Made by a program: the position numbers and the translations under genes. Under the pieces are notes generated by a model. The model saw nothing but the letters and a program-made list of their open reading frames with translations. It searched no databases and was not told the DNA's origin. Shown here piece by piece: positions 1-6,483 of a stretch of DNA of 7,692 bases (position 1 is the stretch's first letter; every line of letters begins with the position of its first letter). This DNA is from Dehalococcoidales bacterium. Its GTDB lineage: Bacteria > Chloroflexota > Dehalococcoidia > Dehalococcoidales > JAQTRN01. Where the stretch lies: NCBI GenBank assembly GCA_028711795.1, contig JAQTRN010000038.1, forward strand, positions 1 through 7,692, read 5' to 3'.

Positions 1-1818
1 TCCCAGTTCCAGTAGTCTCTTCTTGCTGGGTTTGGCCGTCTTCGGGTCCCAGTCCATCTCAGCCATGTACTCTTCAAGAAGTGTCTTCTCGTCAACGGTC
101 ACTCCGGCCAGAGGGCCTTCCTTCTGCGGCGGAATACCGAGTGTCCGCGGCGGTACCTTGAACTTCATCGGGTTGATGCCCTCACGAATGTTGAAGGCCT
201 GGCGGAGGTCCTGGATACGCTCCCCGACCTTGATGAGGCTATCGATAGTGGTGTCCCAACCGGTCACGGCGTTCAGCAGGGCCGGAACGGCATCTCCGTT
301 CGCCAGCATCATGTAGTGGAACATGCACATACCAAGCGAATTCATCACCTGGTTCAGGTTGCTGGTGCGATAATGGGCCAGGCCGCGGCCACTGAACGAC
401 TTCGGGTCAAAGGCCGGGGCCACACCAGGAGGGGTTATCCCTTCGCGGCCCTGGGTGTGACGTCCGGGCGTCGGGTCCAGGCGATAGGTTGCCGCCAGGT
501 CAAAGCCAAATTTGCTATCGTGGGCCGGTAACTCCTCGCCGCCAACGTGCATGGCATACTTGTCGGCTCCCTTGCCGATCCTCTCGGCCGCCATCTTGAC
601 GCCATCGGCGATGACATCCCCAAAGCCTTCCCTCTTGGCCAGTTTCTCGGTCATGGCGACAATGGAGCGGTGGTTACCCCACGTCATCTCGATACCGCCG
701 GTATCCGCTTTGGTAATAACGCCATTCTCGTAACAATCAATAGTGAAGGCAATGACCGCCCCGGCAGAGATGGTATCCAGGCCATAGCGGTTGCAGATAT
801 CATTAGCTTTCATTATGGATTCCAGGTTATTGTTGAGGAGGTTCGTGCCAAACATGCACAGGGTCTCGTATTCTGGTCGATGCTGGCCGGGCTCGTACTG
901 GTATTCTCCGGCTGGTCCCTTCATGATGCCGCCGCAGCGAACGGGACAGCGGTAGCAGCCGTAAGGCTTTTCCGTACGGGCGAGGACGGCTTCATCACTG
1001 ATCGTATTCGGATTGGGGAAGTCTTTGACGCCAATACCATCCCAGTTCTTCACCGGAGAATCGCCGCTGAGGGCGGAACCGGCGGTAATGCCGGGTGTGC
1101 CATACTTGGAGAAAAGATCCTTAAACGCTGGCGTCAGGCCTTTCACGGCCTCGCGGGAGACTCTCTGCAGCTCAGTTGTATTGGCCGCGGGCACCTTGGC
1201 CCCGCCAGTGACAGCAATGGCCTTAAGTCGCTTTGACCCCATGACGGCGCCCACACCGGAACGTGCCGCCGCACGGCCTTCATCATTCATCACGGCCGCA
1301 ATCAGGGAGAGCTTTTCACCACTGGGGCCGATACAGGCGACTCTGATATTTTTGCCCAGTTCGTCCTGTAGCGCTTTCTCGGTTTCGGTGGCATCTTTAC
1401 CCCAGAGTTTGCTGGCATCTCTTAACTCGGCTTTGCCGTCCTTGATGAAGAGGTAAACCGGTTTGGCTGAGATACCGGTAAAGAAAACACCATCGTAGCC
1501 GGCGAACTTCAGATTTGGGCCGAATTCTCCACCGGAGTTGGCGTCACCCCAACCGCCGGTTAACGGTGATTTGCACAGTACCGTATATCTTGGGCCGAAA
1601 GCGGAATTTGACCCCGTGATTGGGCCGGTCATGAAACCCAGAATCGCTTCCGGTCCGAGCGGGTCTACTTTAGCTTTTTGCCGCTCATAGACTATCTTAG
1701 CCCCGTAACCATAGCCACCGATGTAGTCACGGCAATCCTTCTCGTCCAGAGCTTCATCCTTCAGTTTGCCTTTGGCAAGGTCCACCCATAGGACCTTCCC
1801 CATGTAACCGCCTGCCAT
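1..1818 (-). CDS. Aldehyde:ferredoxin oxidoreductase family protein (tungsten/molybdenum pterin enzyme), 3' end cut by window
   Basis: By family, this is a cytoplasmic enzyme with a bis-pterin W (or Mo) centre and one [4Fe-4S] cluster that oxidises aldehydes to acids, or the reverse, with ferredoxin. I translated 606 codons without a stop, starting MAGGYMGKVLWVDL; family members are about 600-640 residues, so only a short C-terminal tail should be missing. The N-terminal domain has WGDANSGG (90-97), LWGKD (138-142), IGPSGE (163-168) and GAVMGSKRLKAI (190-201). PVKNW lies at 255-259. Cluster ligands are C288, C291 and C295 (CxxCxxxC) with C498 as the fourth, almost the numbering of the Pyrococcus furiosus enzyme. 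PEYET (315-319), GLDTIS (346-351), PGRHT (451-455, H454 the likely active-site His) and FNIREG (542-547) complete the family pattern. Both pterin motifs carry Asn where the P. furiosus enzyme has Asp (N343, N493). It has its own promoter and a strong ribosome binding site. The substrate is not assignable; BamB-like or other subfamilies are less likely but not excluded. Confidence 0.95.
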   Translation of the reverse strand, partial: MAGGYMGKVLWVDLAKGKLKDEALDEKDCRDYIGGYGYGAKIVYERQKAKVDPLGPEAILGFMTGPITGSNSAFGPRYTVLCKSPLTGGWGDANSGGEFGPNLKFAGYDGVFFTGISAKPVYLFIKDGKAELRDASKLWGKDATETEKALQDELGKNIRVACIGPSGEKLSLIAAVMNDEGRAAARSGVGAVMGSKRLKAIAVTGGAKVPAANTTELQRVSREAVKGLTPAFKDLFSKYGTPGITAGSALSGDSPVKNWDGIGVKDFPNPNTISDEAVLARTEKPYGCYRCPVRCGGIMKGPAGEYQYEPGQHRPEYETLCMFGTNLLNNNLESIMKANDICNRYGLDTISAGAVIAFTIDCYENGVITKADTGGIEMTWGNHRSIVAMTEKLAKREGFGDVIADGVKMAAERIGKGADKYAMHVGGEELPAHDSKFGFDLAATYRLDPTPGRHTQGREGITPPGVAPAFDPKSFSGRGLAHYRTSNLNQVMNSLGMCMFHYMMLANGDAVPALLNAVTGWDTTIDSLIKVGERIQDLRQAFNIREGINPMKFKVPPRTLGIPPQKEGPLAGVTVDEKTLLEEYMAEMDWDPKTAKPSKKRLLELG

Positions 1819-1822
1819 TTTA

Positions 1823-1830
1823 CCCTCCTT
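1823..1830 (-). promoter_or_regulatory. Ribosome binding site of the AOR gene
   Basis: The minus strand reads AAGGAGGG followed by TAAA and then ATG. This is a near-perfect Shine-Dalgarno sequence at normal spacing. It fixes the AOR start at 1818 rather than at the in-frame Met six codons in (1803). Confidence 0.9.
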
Positions 1831-1853
1831 TTATTAGTTTGTTGACTGGCCGC

Positions 1854-1883
1854 ATTTTACTTCGCCTGAAATCGCTTTGTCAA
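1854..1883 (-). promoter_or_regulatory. Sigma70-type promoter for the AOR gene
   Basis: On the minus strand a perfect -35 hexamer TTGACA (1883-1878) is followed after 18 nt by TAAAAT (1859-1854), five of six matches to the -10 consensus. Transcription would start near the A at 1847, giving a leader of about 29 nt that carries the strong ribosome binding site. The element lies in the 163-nt gap between the isomerase gene and the AOR gene, the only sizeable gap in the window, so the AOR is probably transcribed on its own, with or without read-through. The -35 hexamer lies inside a small perfect palindrome, TTTGTCAAA (1876-1884). Confidence 0.75.
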
Positions 1884-1981
1884 ATAAAGTGAGTTGTCCG
1901 GATACCAGCGACGCTCGGTCGCACTTTTCGCTTAAACTCCCGGATCGCTCTCCGCCCCCTCTTCTCATAAACGGTATTGCC

Positions 1982-3061
1982 TTATGACGTGGGTTCCCGT
2001 AGTTGCCCTTTAAGATAGTCGATGACCGCTACCGGCGACGGGTCGACTTGGTATAGAATCGCCAGATAATAGCTGACGTAGTCGCCGAAGAGTACCAGGC
2101 TCACCATCTGGCTTAACGGGTGGCTGCCAGTGCCTTCTACGGCCTGGTAGTTGATGCCGGACTGCTGCAACAAATCCCGGGTGATCCGGTAACGGAGCCG
2201 GATACGCTCCGGCAGAGAAGATGAATGTAACAGAACCACCACTATTTTTTCGGCCAACTCCCGCGGGAACCGGTAACCGACCACGGCGTTGTGGTTTAGC
2301 TCGGGTAATACTTCGTAACCAGACCAGGCTTTACTGTTCTCGTTGAACTGTGTCTTCCAGCGGTGCGCCACCTCGGACAGCACATCGCCGCCATATACTA
2401 CTACCATTTGGCCGAACAGTTCATGTGCCAGTTGCTTGGCCGGGTTTCGCGAGAGCACGACAGCTTCGTTTATTCTGTCGGATAAACTTTGCAGTGTGGC
2501 AACCGTGTCGGCTACGTCAGCGGACTTATCACTGATGAAGTCAAGTTTCTGCAGGAAAGCCAGTATCGGTAAGAAACTGAAGGCTAAAGCAGCCCGGGGC
2601 GGTGCTTTGTAGTTGAAACTGAACACCGGGATTTTTTCTTTCTCGGCGATATTTTTCAGACTGCCGCCGGCGGTGATGACCAGCTTTCGGGCCGGCGTCT
2701 CCAGGGCGCGTTCGAAAGAAGAGAGTGTCTCCTCCGTTGTTCCGGAATAGCTTGACACAATGACCAGGGTCCGGTCATCGACGAAGGAGGGTAGGCCGTA
2801 GTCCCGGTGGATAATGATGGGTATTTGAGCCTCAGACGCTGCCAGACTGCGTACCAGATCACCGCCAATGGCGGAACCCCCCATACCGGAGATAATCACC
2901 TTGTTAATTGTCCGGTAGGTCGCCGGGAGTTCATAGGCCATGGCCGTCTGCCAGGCTTGCTGGCAGAGTTGGGGCATGTTGTGGAGGTGGGTGAGCATGC
3001 CCTCACGGTCGTACTGCGTATATACACCTGGGTCATCCAGGTTAACATCGGTATTCTTCAC
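1982..3061 (-). CDS. Bifunctional phosphoglucose/phosphomannose isomerase
   Basis: By family, it interconverts fructose-6-P with glucose-6-P and with mannose-6-P in the cytoplasm. The 359-residue protein is a two-SIS-domain sugar isomerase of the short archaeal type, not the ~550-residue classical Pgi. Visible motifs are SGMGGSAIGG (58-67), the SIS phosphate-binding stretch SSYSGTTEET (103-112), PPRAAL (154-159), RWKTQFNENSK (234-244), PELNHN (253-258, with E254 and H257 the likely catalytic Glu and His), GTGSHPLSQ (310-318) and the C-terminal VDPSPVAVIDYLK (339-351), whose K351 may be the catalytic Lys. The start is GTG (3061-3059) with an AAGGGGGG ribosome binding site 6 nt upstream. It is the last gene of the five-gene run, 41 nt after the phosphohexomutase gene, whose substrates it supplies. 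The motifs settle the family; dual specificity is inferred from family membership. Confidence 0.92.
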   Translation of the reverse strand: MKNTDVNLDDPGVYTQYDREGMLTHLHNMPQLCQQAWQTAMAYELPATYRTINKVIISGMGGSAIGGDLVRSLAASEAQIPIIIHRDYGLPSFVDDRTLVIVSSYSGTTEETLSSFERALETPARKLVITAGGSLKNIAEKEKIPVFSFNYKAPPRAALAFSFLPILAFLQKLDFISDKSADVADTVATLQSLSDRINEAVVLSRNPAKQLAHELFGQMVVVYGGDVLSEVAHRWKTQFNENSKAWSGYEVLPELNHNAVVGYRFPRELAEKIVVVLLHSSSLPERIRLRYRITRDLLQQSGINYQAVEGTGSHPLSQMVSLVLFGDYVSYYLAILYQVDPSPVAVIDYLKGQLREPTS

Positions 3062-3067
3062 CTGACA

Positions 3068-3075
3068 CCCCCCTT
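3068..3075 (-). promoter_or_regulatory. Ribosome binding site supporting a GTG start of the isomerase gene
   Basis: The minus strand reads AAGGGGGG, then TGTCAG, then GTG. A G-run Shine-Dalgarno at a 6-nt spacing supports the GTG at 3061 as the true start. The next in-frame Met is 21 codons further in and would drop the N-terminal segment. Confidence 0.7.
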
Positions 3076-3102
3076 GGTCTTATTCACAGGACAGTGTGTT
3101 GT

Positions 3103-4533
3103 TTAGAGTCCGGCCAGTTTTCGTCCGAAGTGCAGCAGCCCTTCGACACGGCTTGGAGTATTGCTTTCGGCATAAATACGGATTACGGGCTCAGTACCCG
3201 AAGTCCGGATAAGCAGCCAGCTCTCATCGACCAGTATAAACCGGAAGCCATCCTTGGTGTCGCTGCTCACCACTTTGACACCATCAATGGCGTCGGGAGG
3301 ATGCTGAGCGATCCGGCTGCTTATCGAGGGACGCTGGCTCTCGTGAAATTCGATATCTAGGCGCTGATAGTAATGGGGACCAACCTTACTGTACAGGTAA
3401 TCTATCAGTTCGGAAGGCGTTTTGCCGGTCCGGGTCATCAGGTCGAGGAAGTACAGGCTGGCGAGGATGCCGTCCCGTTCCAGCACATGGCCCCGAAAGC
3501 CATAGCCACCGCTCTCCTCACCCCCGATGAGAGCGTTTTCGGCGAGCATCACCGGGGCGACGTATTTGAAGCCCACTTTCGTCTCGAAGACCGGCACTTT
3601 GAATAATTCTCCCAGGCGGTATACCATGCTGGTAGTGGTCACTGTTTTCACTATCGGGCCACGCTCGCCGCGGACCTCCAGCAGATAGAGGCAGAGCAGG
3701 GCAAAGACCTGGAGTTGCGTCAGGAATTCGCCCCTTTCAGCAATAATCCCTAGCCGGTCGGCGTCTCCGTCAGTCGCCAGACCAGCATTAGCCTGTTGTT
3801 TCCTTACCGTAGTAGAAAGTGTGGTCAGGTTACTGGCGATTGGCTCGGGTCGTTCTATTCCGGGAAAGAGAGGATTACGTTCGCTGTTTATCTCGGTTAG
3901 CCGGGTGCTTCCTCCCCGCAATAAGGCCTTGAGATAACCGGTGCCGGCCCCGTACATGGGGTCGACTATCAGTTTAAGGCCGGCCTGTCGCAAACTGCTA
4001 ATATCAACGAGTCTGGTCACCTGGTCGAAGTAGACCGGCGTCAGGTCCAGGTGTTCCACCAGGCCTTTTCCTCTGGCTTCGTCCAGGGATAAATGGTTGA
4101 TTTTACCCGTGGCTAAAGCCCGGCTGATGTTCTGTTCCACCCGGGTTACGACTTCGGTCGGGGCGCTGGATCCGGACTCGGACTTTATCTTGAAGCCGTT
4201 CCATCTGGCCGGGTTGTGGCTGGCGGTGATGATGATGGCCCCGCCGGCTTTGTGGGCCAGTACGCCGTAGCTCACGACCGGCGTTGGGGTCGGCTGAGGA
4301 GTCAGGTACACCTTGATCCCATTACCGGCGATCACCTCGGCGGCGGCGGCGGCGAAGTCCTCCGAGGCAAAGCGGGTATCATAACCGATAATCAACCCCC
4401 GGCTGGCCAGGTTTGCTTGCTTCAGGTAATCGGCCATCCCCTGGGCACAGGCGCGGACGTTGTCGAAGGTGAAGTCACGGGCTATAATCCCGCGCCAGCC
4501 ATCGGTGCCGAATTTGATCGGTCTTTTCTCCAA
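3103..4533 (-). CDS. Phosphoglucomutase/phosphomannomutase family protein (alpha-D-phosphohexomutase)
   Basis: It moves phosphate between C6 and C1 of glucose or mannose phosphates through a phosphoserine and a bisphosphate intermediate, supplying sugar-1-phosphates for nucleotide sugars. The 476-residue protein shows the full four-domain pattern: FGTDGWRG (8-15); the active-site serine loop TASHNP (103-108, phosphoserine S105); the Mg-binding loop DGDADR (255-260); the sugar-specificity loop GEESGG (338-343); and the phosphate-binding loop RTSGTEP (443-449). All key residues are intact and the length is normal. The start is TTG (4533-4531), only 2 nt after the stop of the preceding gene, with its ribosome binding site inside that gene, so translation is probably coupled. 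The next gene encodes the isomerase that makes its 6-phosphate substrates, suggesting a fructose-6-P to mannose-1-P or glucose-1-P route. Mannose versus glucose preference, or a glucosamine-type substrate, cannot be decided from sequence. Confidence 0.93.
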   Translation of the reverse strand: MEKRPIKFGTDGWRGIIARDFTFDNVRACAQGMADYLKQANLASRGLIIGYDTRFASEDFAAAAAEVIAGNGIKVYLTPQPTPTPVVSYGVLAHKAGGAIIITASHNPARWNGFKIKSESGSSAPTEVVTRVEQNISRALATGKINHLSLDEARGKGLVEHLDLTPVYFDQVTRLVDISSLRQAGLKLIVDPMYGAGTGYLKALLRGGSTRLTEINSERNPLFPGIERPEPIASNLTTLSTTVRKQQANAGLATDGDADRLGIIAERGEFLTQLQVFALLCLYLLEVRGERGPIVKTVTTTSMVYRLGELFKVPVFETKVGFKYVAPVMLAENALIGGEESGGYGFRGHVLERDGILASLYFLDLMTRTGKTPSELIDYLYSKVGPHYYQRLDIEFHESQRPSISSRIAQHPPDAIDGVKVVSSDTKDGFRFILVDESWLLIRTSGTEPVIRIYAESNTPSRVEGLLHFGRKLAGL

Positions 4534-4535
4534 TC

Positions 4536-5204
4536 TTACTCCCTCTCCGGTATTAAATCGGCGAAGTAGAAAGAGTCCCGTAACACCACTTCACCCATAT
4601 CAAAGTTCACCGGTTGTTTGAATATCGGTCCGGCGAAGACAAAGGAGTGGAATTCGCCGTTCTCTCCGCCGGGGTCGACACCGGACGGTAGCTCGGCTAA
4701 AAAGGCAGCGTCCAGTGTCCGGCCGATAAATCTCTTGTTCAGGAACTTGGTGTCCACACAGGTAGTTATCGCCTGAAAACCCAGGCTAATGAACGACTCT
4801 ACTAATTCTCTGGTATTCCTGGCCCACAACGGGAACACGCCTTTCATCTCCAGTCTGGCCAAGTTGTCCTCCCGGTATTTCCGGATATCTGCCAGAAATA
4901 TATCCCCAAAGACCACCGAGTCCACTCCCATCGTTCTGTACCGGGTCAGGACATCTTTCATTCTGGTCTCGTATTCTTCGTTAGAGCAGACCTGGGGAAT
5001 GAAGACCTCTGCCAGCGGCAGCCCTAGCGATTGTGCCTGCTTCTCAATCAGAGCGCGGCGCACCCCGTGCATACTGACCCGGTCGTAGCCCTCGGTAACG
5101 GTCGTTAACAGGGTTACTATTTCATATTGACGGTTCTGCCGGATTTCGTAAAGGGCCAGGGCGCTGTCTTTGCCCCCACTCCAGGAAAAGATCACCTTTG
5201 TCAC
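4536..5204 (-). CDS. COG2102/DUF71 PP-loop ATP pyrophosphatase (diphthine--ammonia ligase-like), function in bacteria uncertain
   Basis: The 222-residue protein belongs to the DUF71 (MJ0570-like) family of PP-loop enzymes, which activate a carboxylate by AMP transfer before amidation. Visible motifs are the PP-loop SGGKDS (9-14), MHGVR (45-49), FGDIFLADIRKYRE (99-112), PLWARNT (125-131) and a C-terminal family signature, GVDPGGENGEFHSF (175-188). The archaeal and eukaryotic relatives (Dph6) perform the last step of diphthamide synthesis on EF-2. Bacteria have no diphthamide, so that role should not be transferred; a published comparative-genomic proposal links a bacterial subgroup to vitamin B12 salvage. 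The start is GTG (5204-5202), with no good Shine-Dalgarno and no other ATG/GTG/TTG in the 14 codons back to the metK stop. It lies 42 nt after metK and 2 nt before the phosphohexomutase gene. Family assignment is sure; function is not. Confidence 0.88.
   Translation of the reverse strand: MTKVIFSWSGGKDSALALYEIRQNRQYEIVTLLTTVTEGYDRVSMHGVRRALIEKQAQSLGLPLAEVFIPQVCSNEEYETRMKDVLTRYRTMGVDSVVFGDIFLADIRKYREDNLARLEMKGVFPLWARNTRELVESFISLGFQAITTCVDTKFLNKRFIGRTLDAAFLAELPSGVDPGGENGEFHSFVFAGPIFKQPVNFDMGEVVLRDSFYFADLIPERE
4539..4548 (-). promoter_or_regulatory. Ribosome binding site for the TTG start of the phosphohexomutase gene
   Basis: The minus strand reads GGAGAGGGAG, then TAAGA, then TTG. The site encodes the last residues of the upstream DUF71 gene and abuts its TAA stop. 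It supports the unusual TTG start and points to coupled translation of the two genes. Confidence 0.75.
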
Positions 5205-5246
5205 TTGGAACTTATCTACCTTACCCCTGGTCTTCTTCCTTCTTAT

Positions 5247-6470
5247 TTAACCCTTTCCCAGCGCCTCTTTCCTCAGGATGTCGACCTTATCCAGCATTTC
5301 CCAGGGGAGGTCGAGGTCTTCCCGGCCAAAGTGCCCATAGCTGGCGGCCTGCCGGTAGATGGGTCGGCGGAGATTGAAGGTGTGGATGATGGCTTCAGGA
5401 CGGAAGTCGAAGTGTTTGTGAATCAGTTGCAGTATGACCTCCGGGTCGACCTTAGCGGTGCCAAAGGTCTCGATGGAAATGGAGAGGGGGTGAGCGACGC
5501 CGATGACGTAAGCAATCTGGAGCTCCAGACGCTCGGCGAGACCGGCTGCCACCAGGTTTTTGGTCACATAACGGGCCATATAAGCTGCTGTGCGGTCGAC
5601 CTTGGTCGGGTCTTTACCCGAGAAGGCGCCGCCACCGTGCCGGGCAACGCCGCCATAAGTATCAACCAGGATTTTACGGCCGGTGAATCCGGTATCCGAC
5701 ACCGGGCCGCCGTTAACAAATTGGCCGGTGGCATTGACATAATACTTCGTCTGGCCATCGATTAATGACGGTGGGATGACCGGCCTGATTATTTTCTCGA
5801 TGATGTCCCGCTCGATCTGGTCATGGCTGATATCCGGATTGTGCTGAGCGCCGATGACCACGCTATCAACCCGTCCCGGTACGCCGCGGTGATATTCCAC
5901 GGTCACCTGTGATTTGCCATCGGGGCGCAGGTAAGTCAGAGTCCCATCTTTTCTTACCTGGGCCAGCCGCCGGCACAGTCGATGGGCCAGGGAAATGGGA
6001 AGAGGCATGAGCTCAGGCGTCTCATTGCAGGCAAAGCCCACCATCATCCCCTGGTCGCCGGCACCAGTCATGTCCAGATGGTTTTGAGAAGCAGTCTTGG
6101 CCTCCAGCGATTTGTCCACGCCCATGGCGATGTCAATCGCCTGGGGTTTGATGGAGACCACCACTCCGCAAGACTGGTATTCGAAGCCATATTCGGGATG
6201 CGTGTAGCCAATGTCTCTGACCACATTGCGTACGATCCGGGGTATTTCCACATAGGCGCTGGTGGTGACTTCGCCCAAAACAATGACCAGGCCATTGGTC
6301 ACCGCTGTTTCACAGGCTACCCGGGCAAACGGGTCCTGCTCGAGCATGGCGTCCAGGATTGCGTCCGATATCTGGTCACATATCTTATCCGGATGCCCCT
6401 CGGTGACCGACTCTGAGGTGAACATGTATTTGGGTGACGTACTGAAGTTACTACTCAAGCTCTGACTCAT
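5247..6470 (-). CDS. metK: S-adenosylmethionine synthetase (methionine adenosyltransferase)
   Basis: It makes S-adenosylmethionine from methionine and ATP, releasing phosphate and pyrophosphate; the family is a cytoplasmic tetramer. It is clearly bacterial-type MetK, not the divergent archaeal form. Counting from the upstream Met at 6476, it shows GHPDK (27-31), GAGDQGMMVG (138-147), DTYGG (272-276) and the glycine-rich loop GGGAFSGKD (281-289) with the following DPTKVDRTAAY stretch. Length is about 407-409 residues, slightly long at both ends compared with the ~385-residue E. coli enzyme. Two in-frame ATGs lie six bases apart (6476 and 6470). The AAAGGG ribosome binding site leaves 1 nt before the first and 7 nt before the second, so I call 6470. 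It follows ahcY by 13 nt, pairing synthesis of the methyl donor with removal of its product. A conserved core this complete leaves no real alternative. Confidence 0.97.
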   Translation of the reverse strand: MSQSLSSNFSTSPKYMFTSESVTEGHPDKICDQISDAILDAMLEQDPFARVACETAVTNGLVIVLGEVTTSAYVEIPRIVRNVVRDIGYTHPEYGFEYQSCGVVVSIKPQAIDIAMGVDKSLEAKTASQNHLDMTGAGDQGMMVGFACNETPELMPLPISLAHRLCRRLAQVRKDGTLTYLRPDGKSQVTVEYHRGVPGRVDSVVIGAQHNPDISHDQIERDIIEKIIRPVIPPSLIDGQTKYYVNATGQFVNGGPVSDTGFTGRKILVDTYGGVARHGGGAFSGKDPTKVDRTAAYMARYVTKNLVAAGLAERLELQIAYVIGVAHPLSISIETFGTAKVDPEVILQLIHKHFDFRPEAIIHTFNLRRPIYRQAASYGHFGREDLDLPWEMLDKVDILRKEALGKG

Positions 6471-6477
6471 CTTCATT

Positions 6478-6483
6478 CCCTTT
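6478..6483 (-). promoter_or_regulatory. Ribosome binding site of metK
   Basis: Immediately after the ahcY TAG stop the minus strand reads AAAGGGA, then ATGAAGATG. The GGG is too close to the first ATG (1 nt) but 7 nt from the second, which decides the metK start in favour of 6470. Confidence 0.65.

Noticed and set aside
547..1236. A 229-codon open frame on the plus strand.
   Set aside because: It lies wholly antisense to the AOR coding region, whose minus-strand motifs are unmistakable, and it has no recognisable domain.
1908..1922. A small hairpin (GCGAC, 5-nt loop, GTCGC) between the isomerase gene and the AOR promoter, considered as a terminator for the operon.
   Set aside because: The stem is only 5 bp and no U-tract follows directly on the minus strand. 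A wider TCCGG/CCGGA pairing around it precedes only a loose T-rich stretch. I cannot support an intrinsic terminator here.
4536..5204. Calling the DUF71 protein a diphthine--ammonia ligase outright.
   Set aside because: Homology is clear, but diphthamide is absent from bacteria and the window looks bacterial, so the reaction should not be transferred.
5127..5765. A 212-codon open frame on the plus strand.
   Set aside because: It runs antisense across the DUF71 start and the 3' half of metK; both are confirmed by family motifs. It is a codon-bias shadow.
6474..6476. The upstream ATG as the metK start.
   Set aside because: It is in frame and possible, but only 1 nt separates it from the Shine-Dalgarno GGG; the ATG at 6470 has a normal 7-nt spacing.
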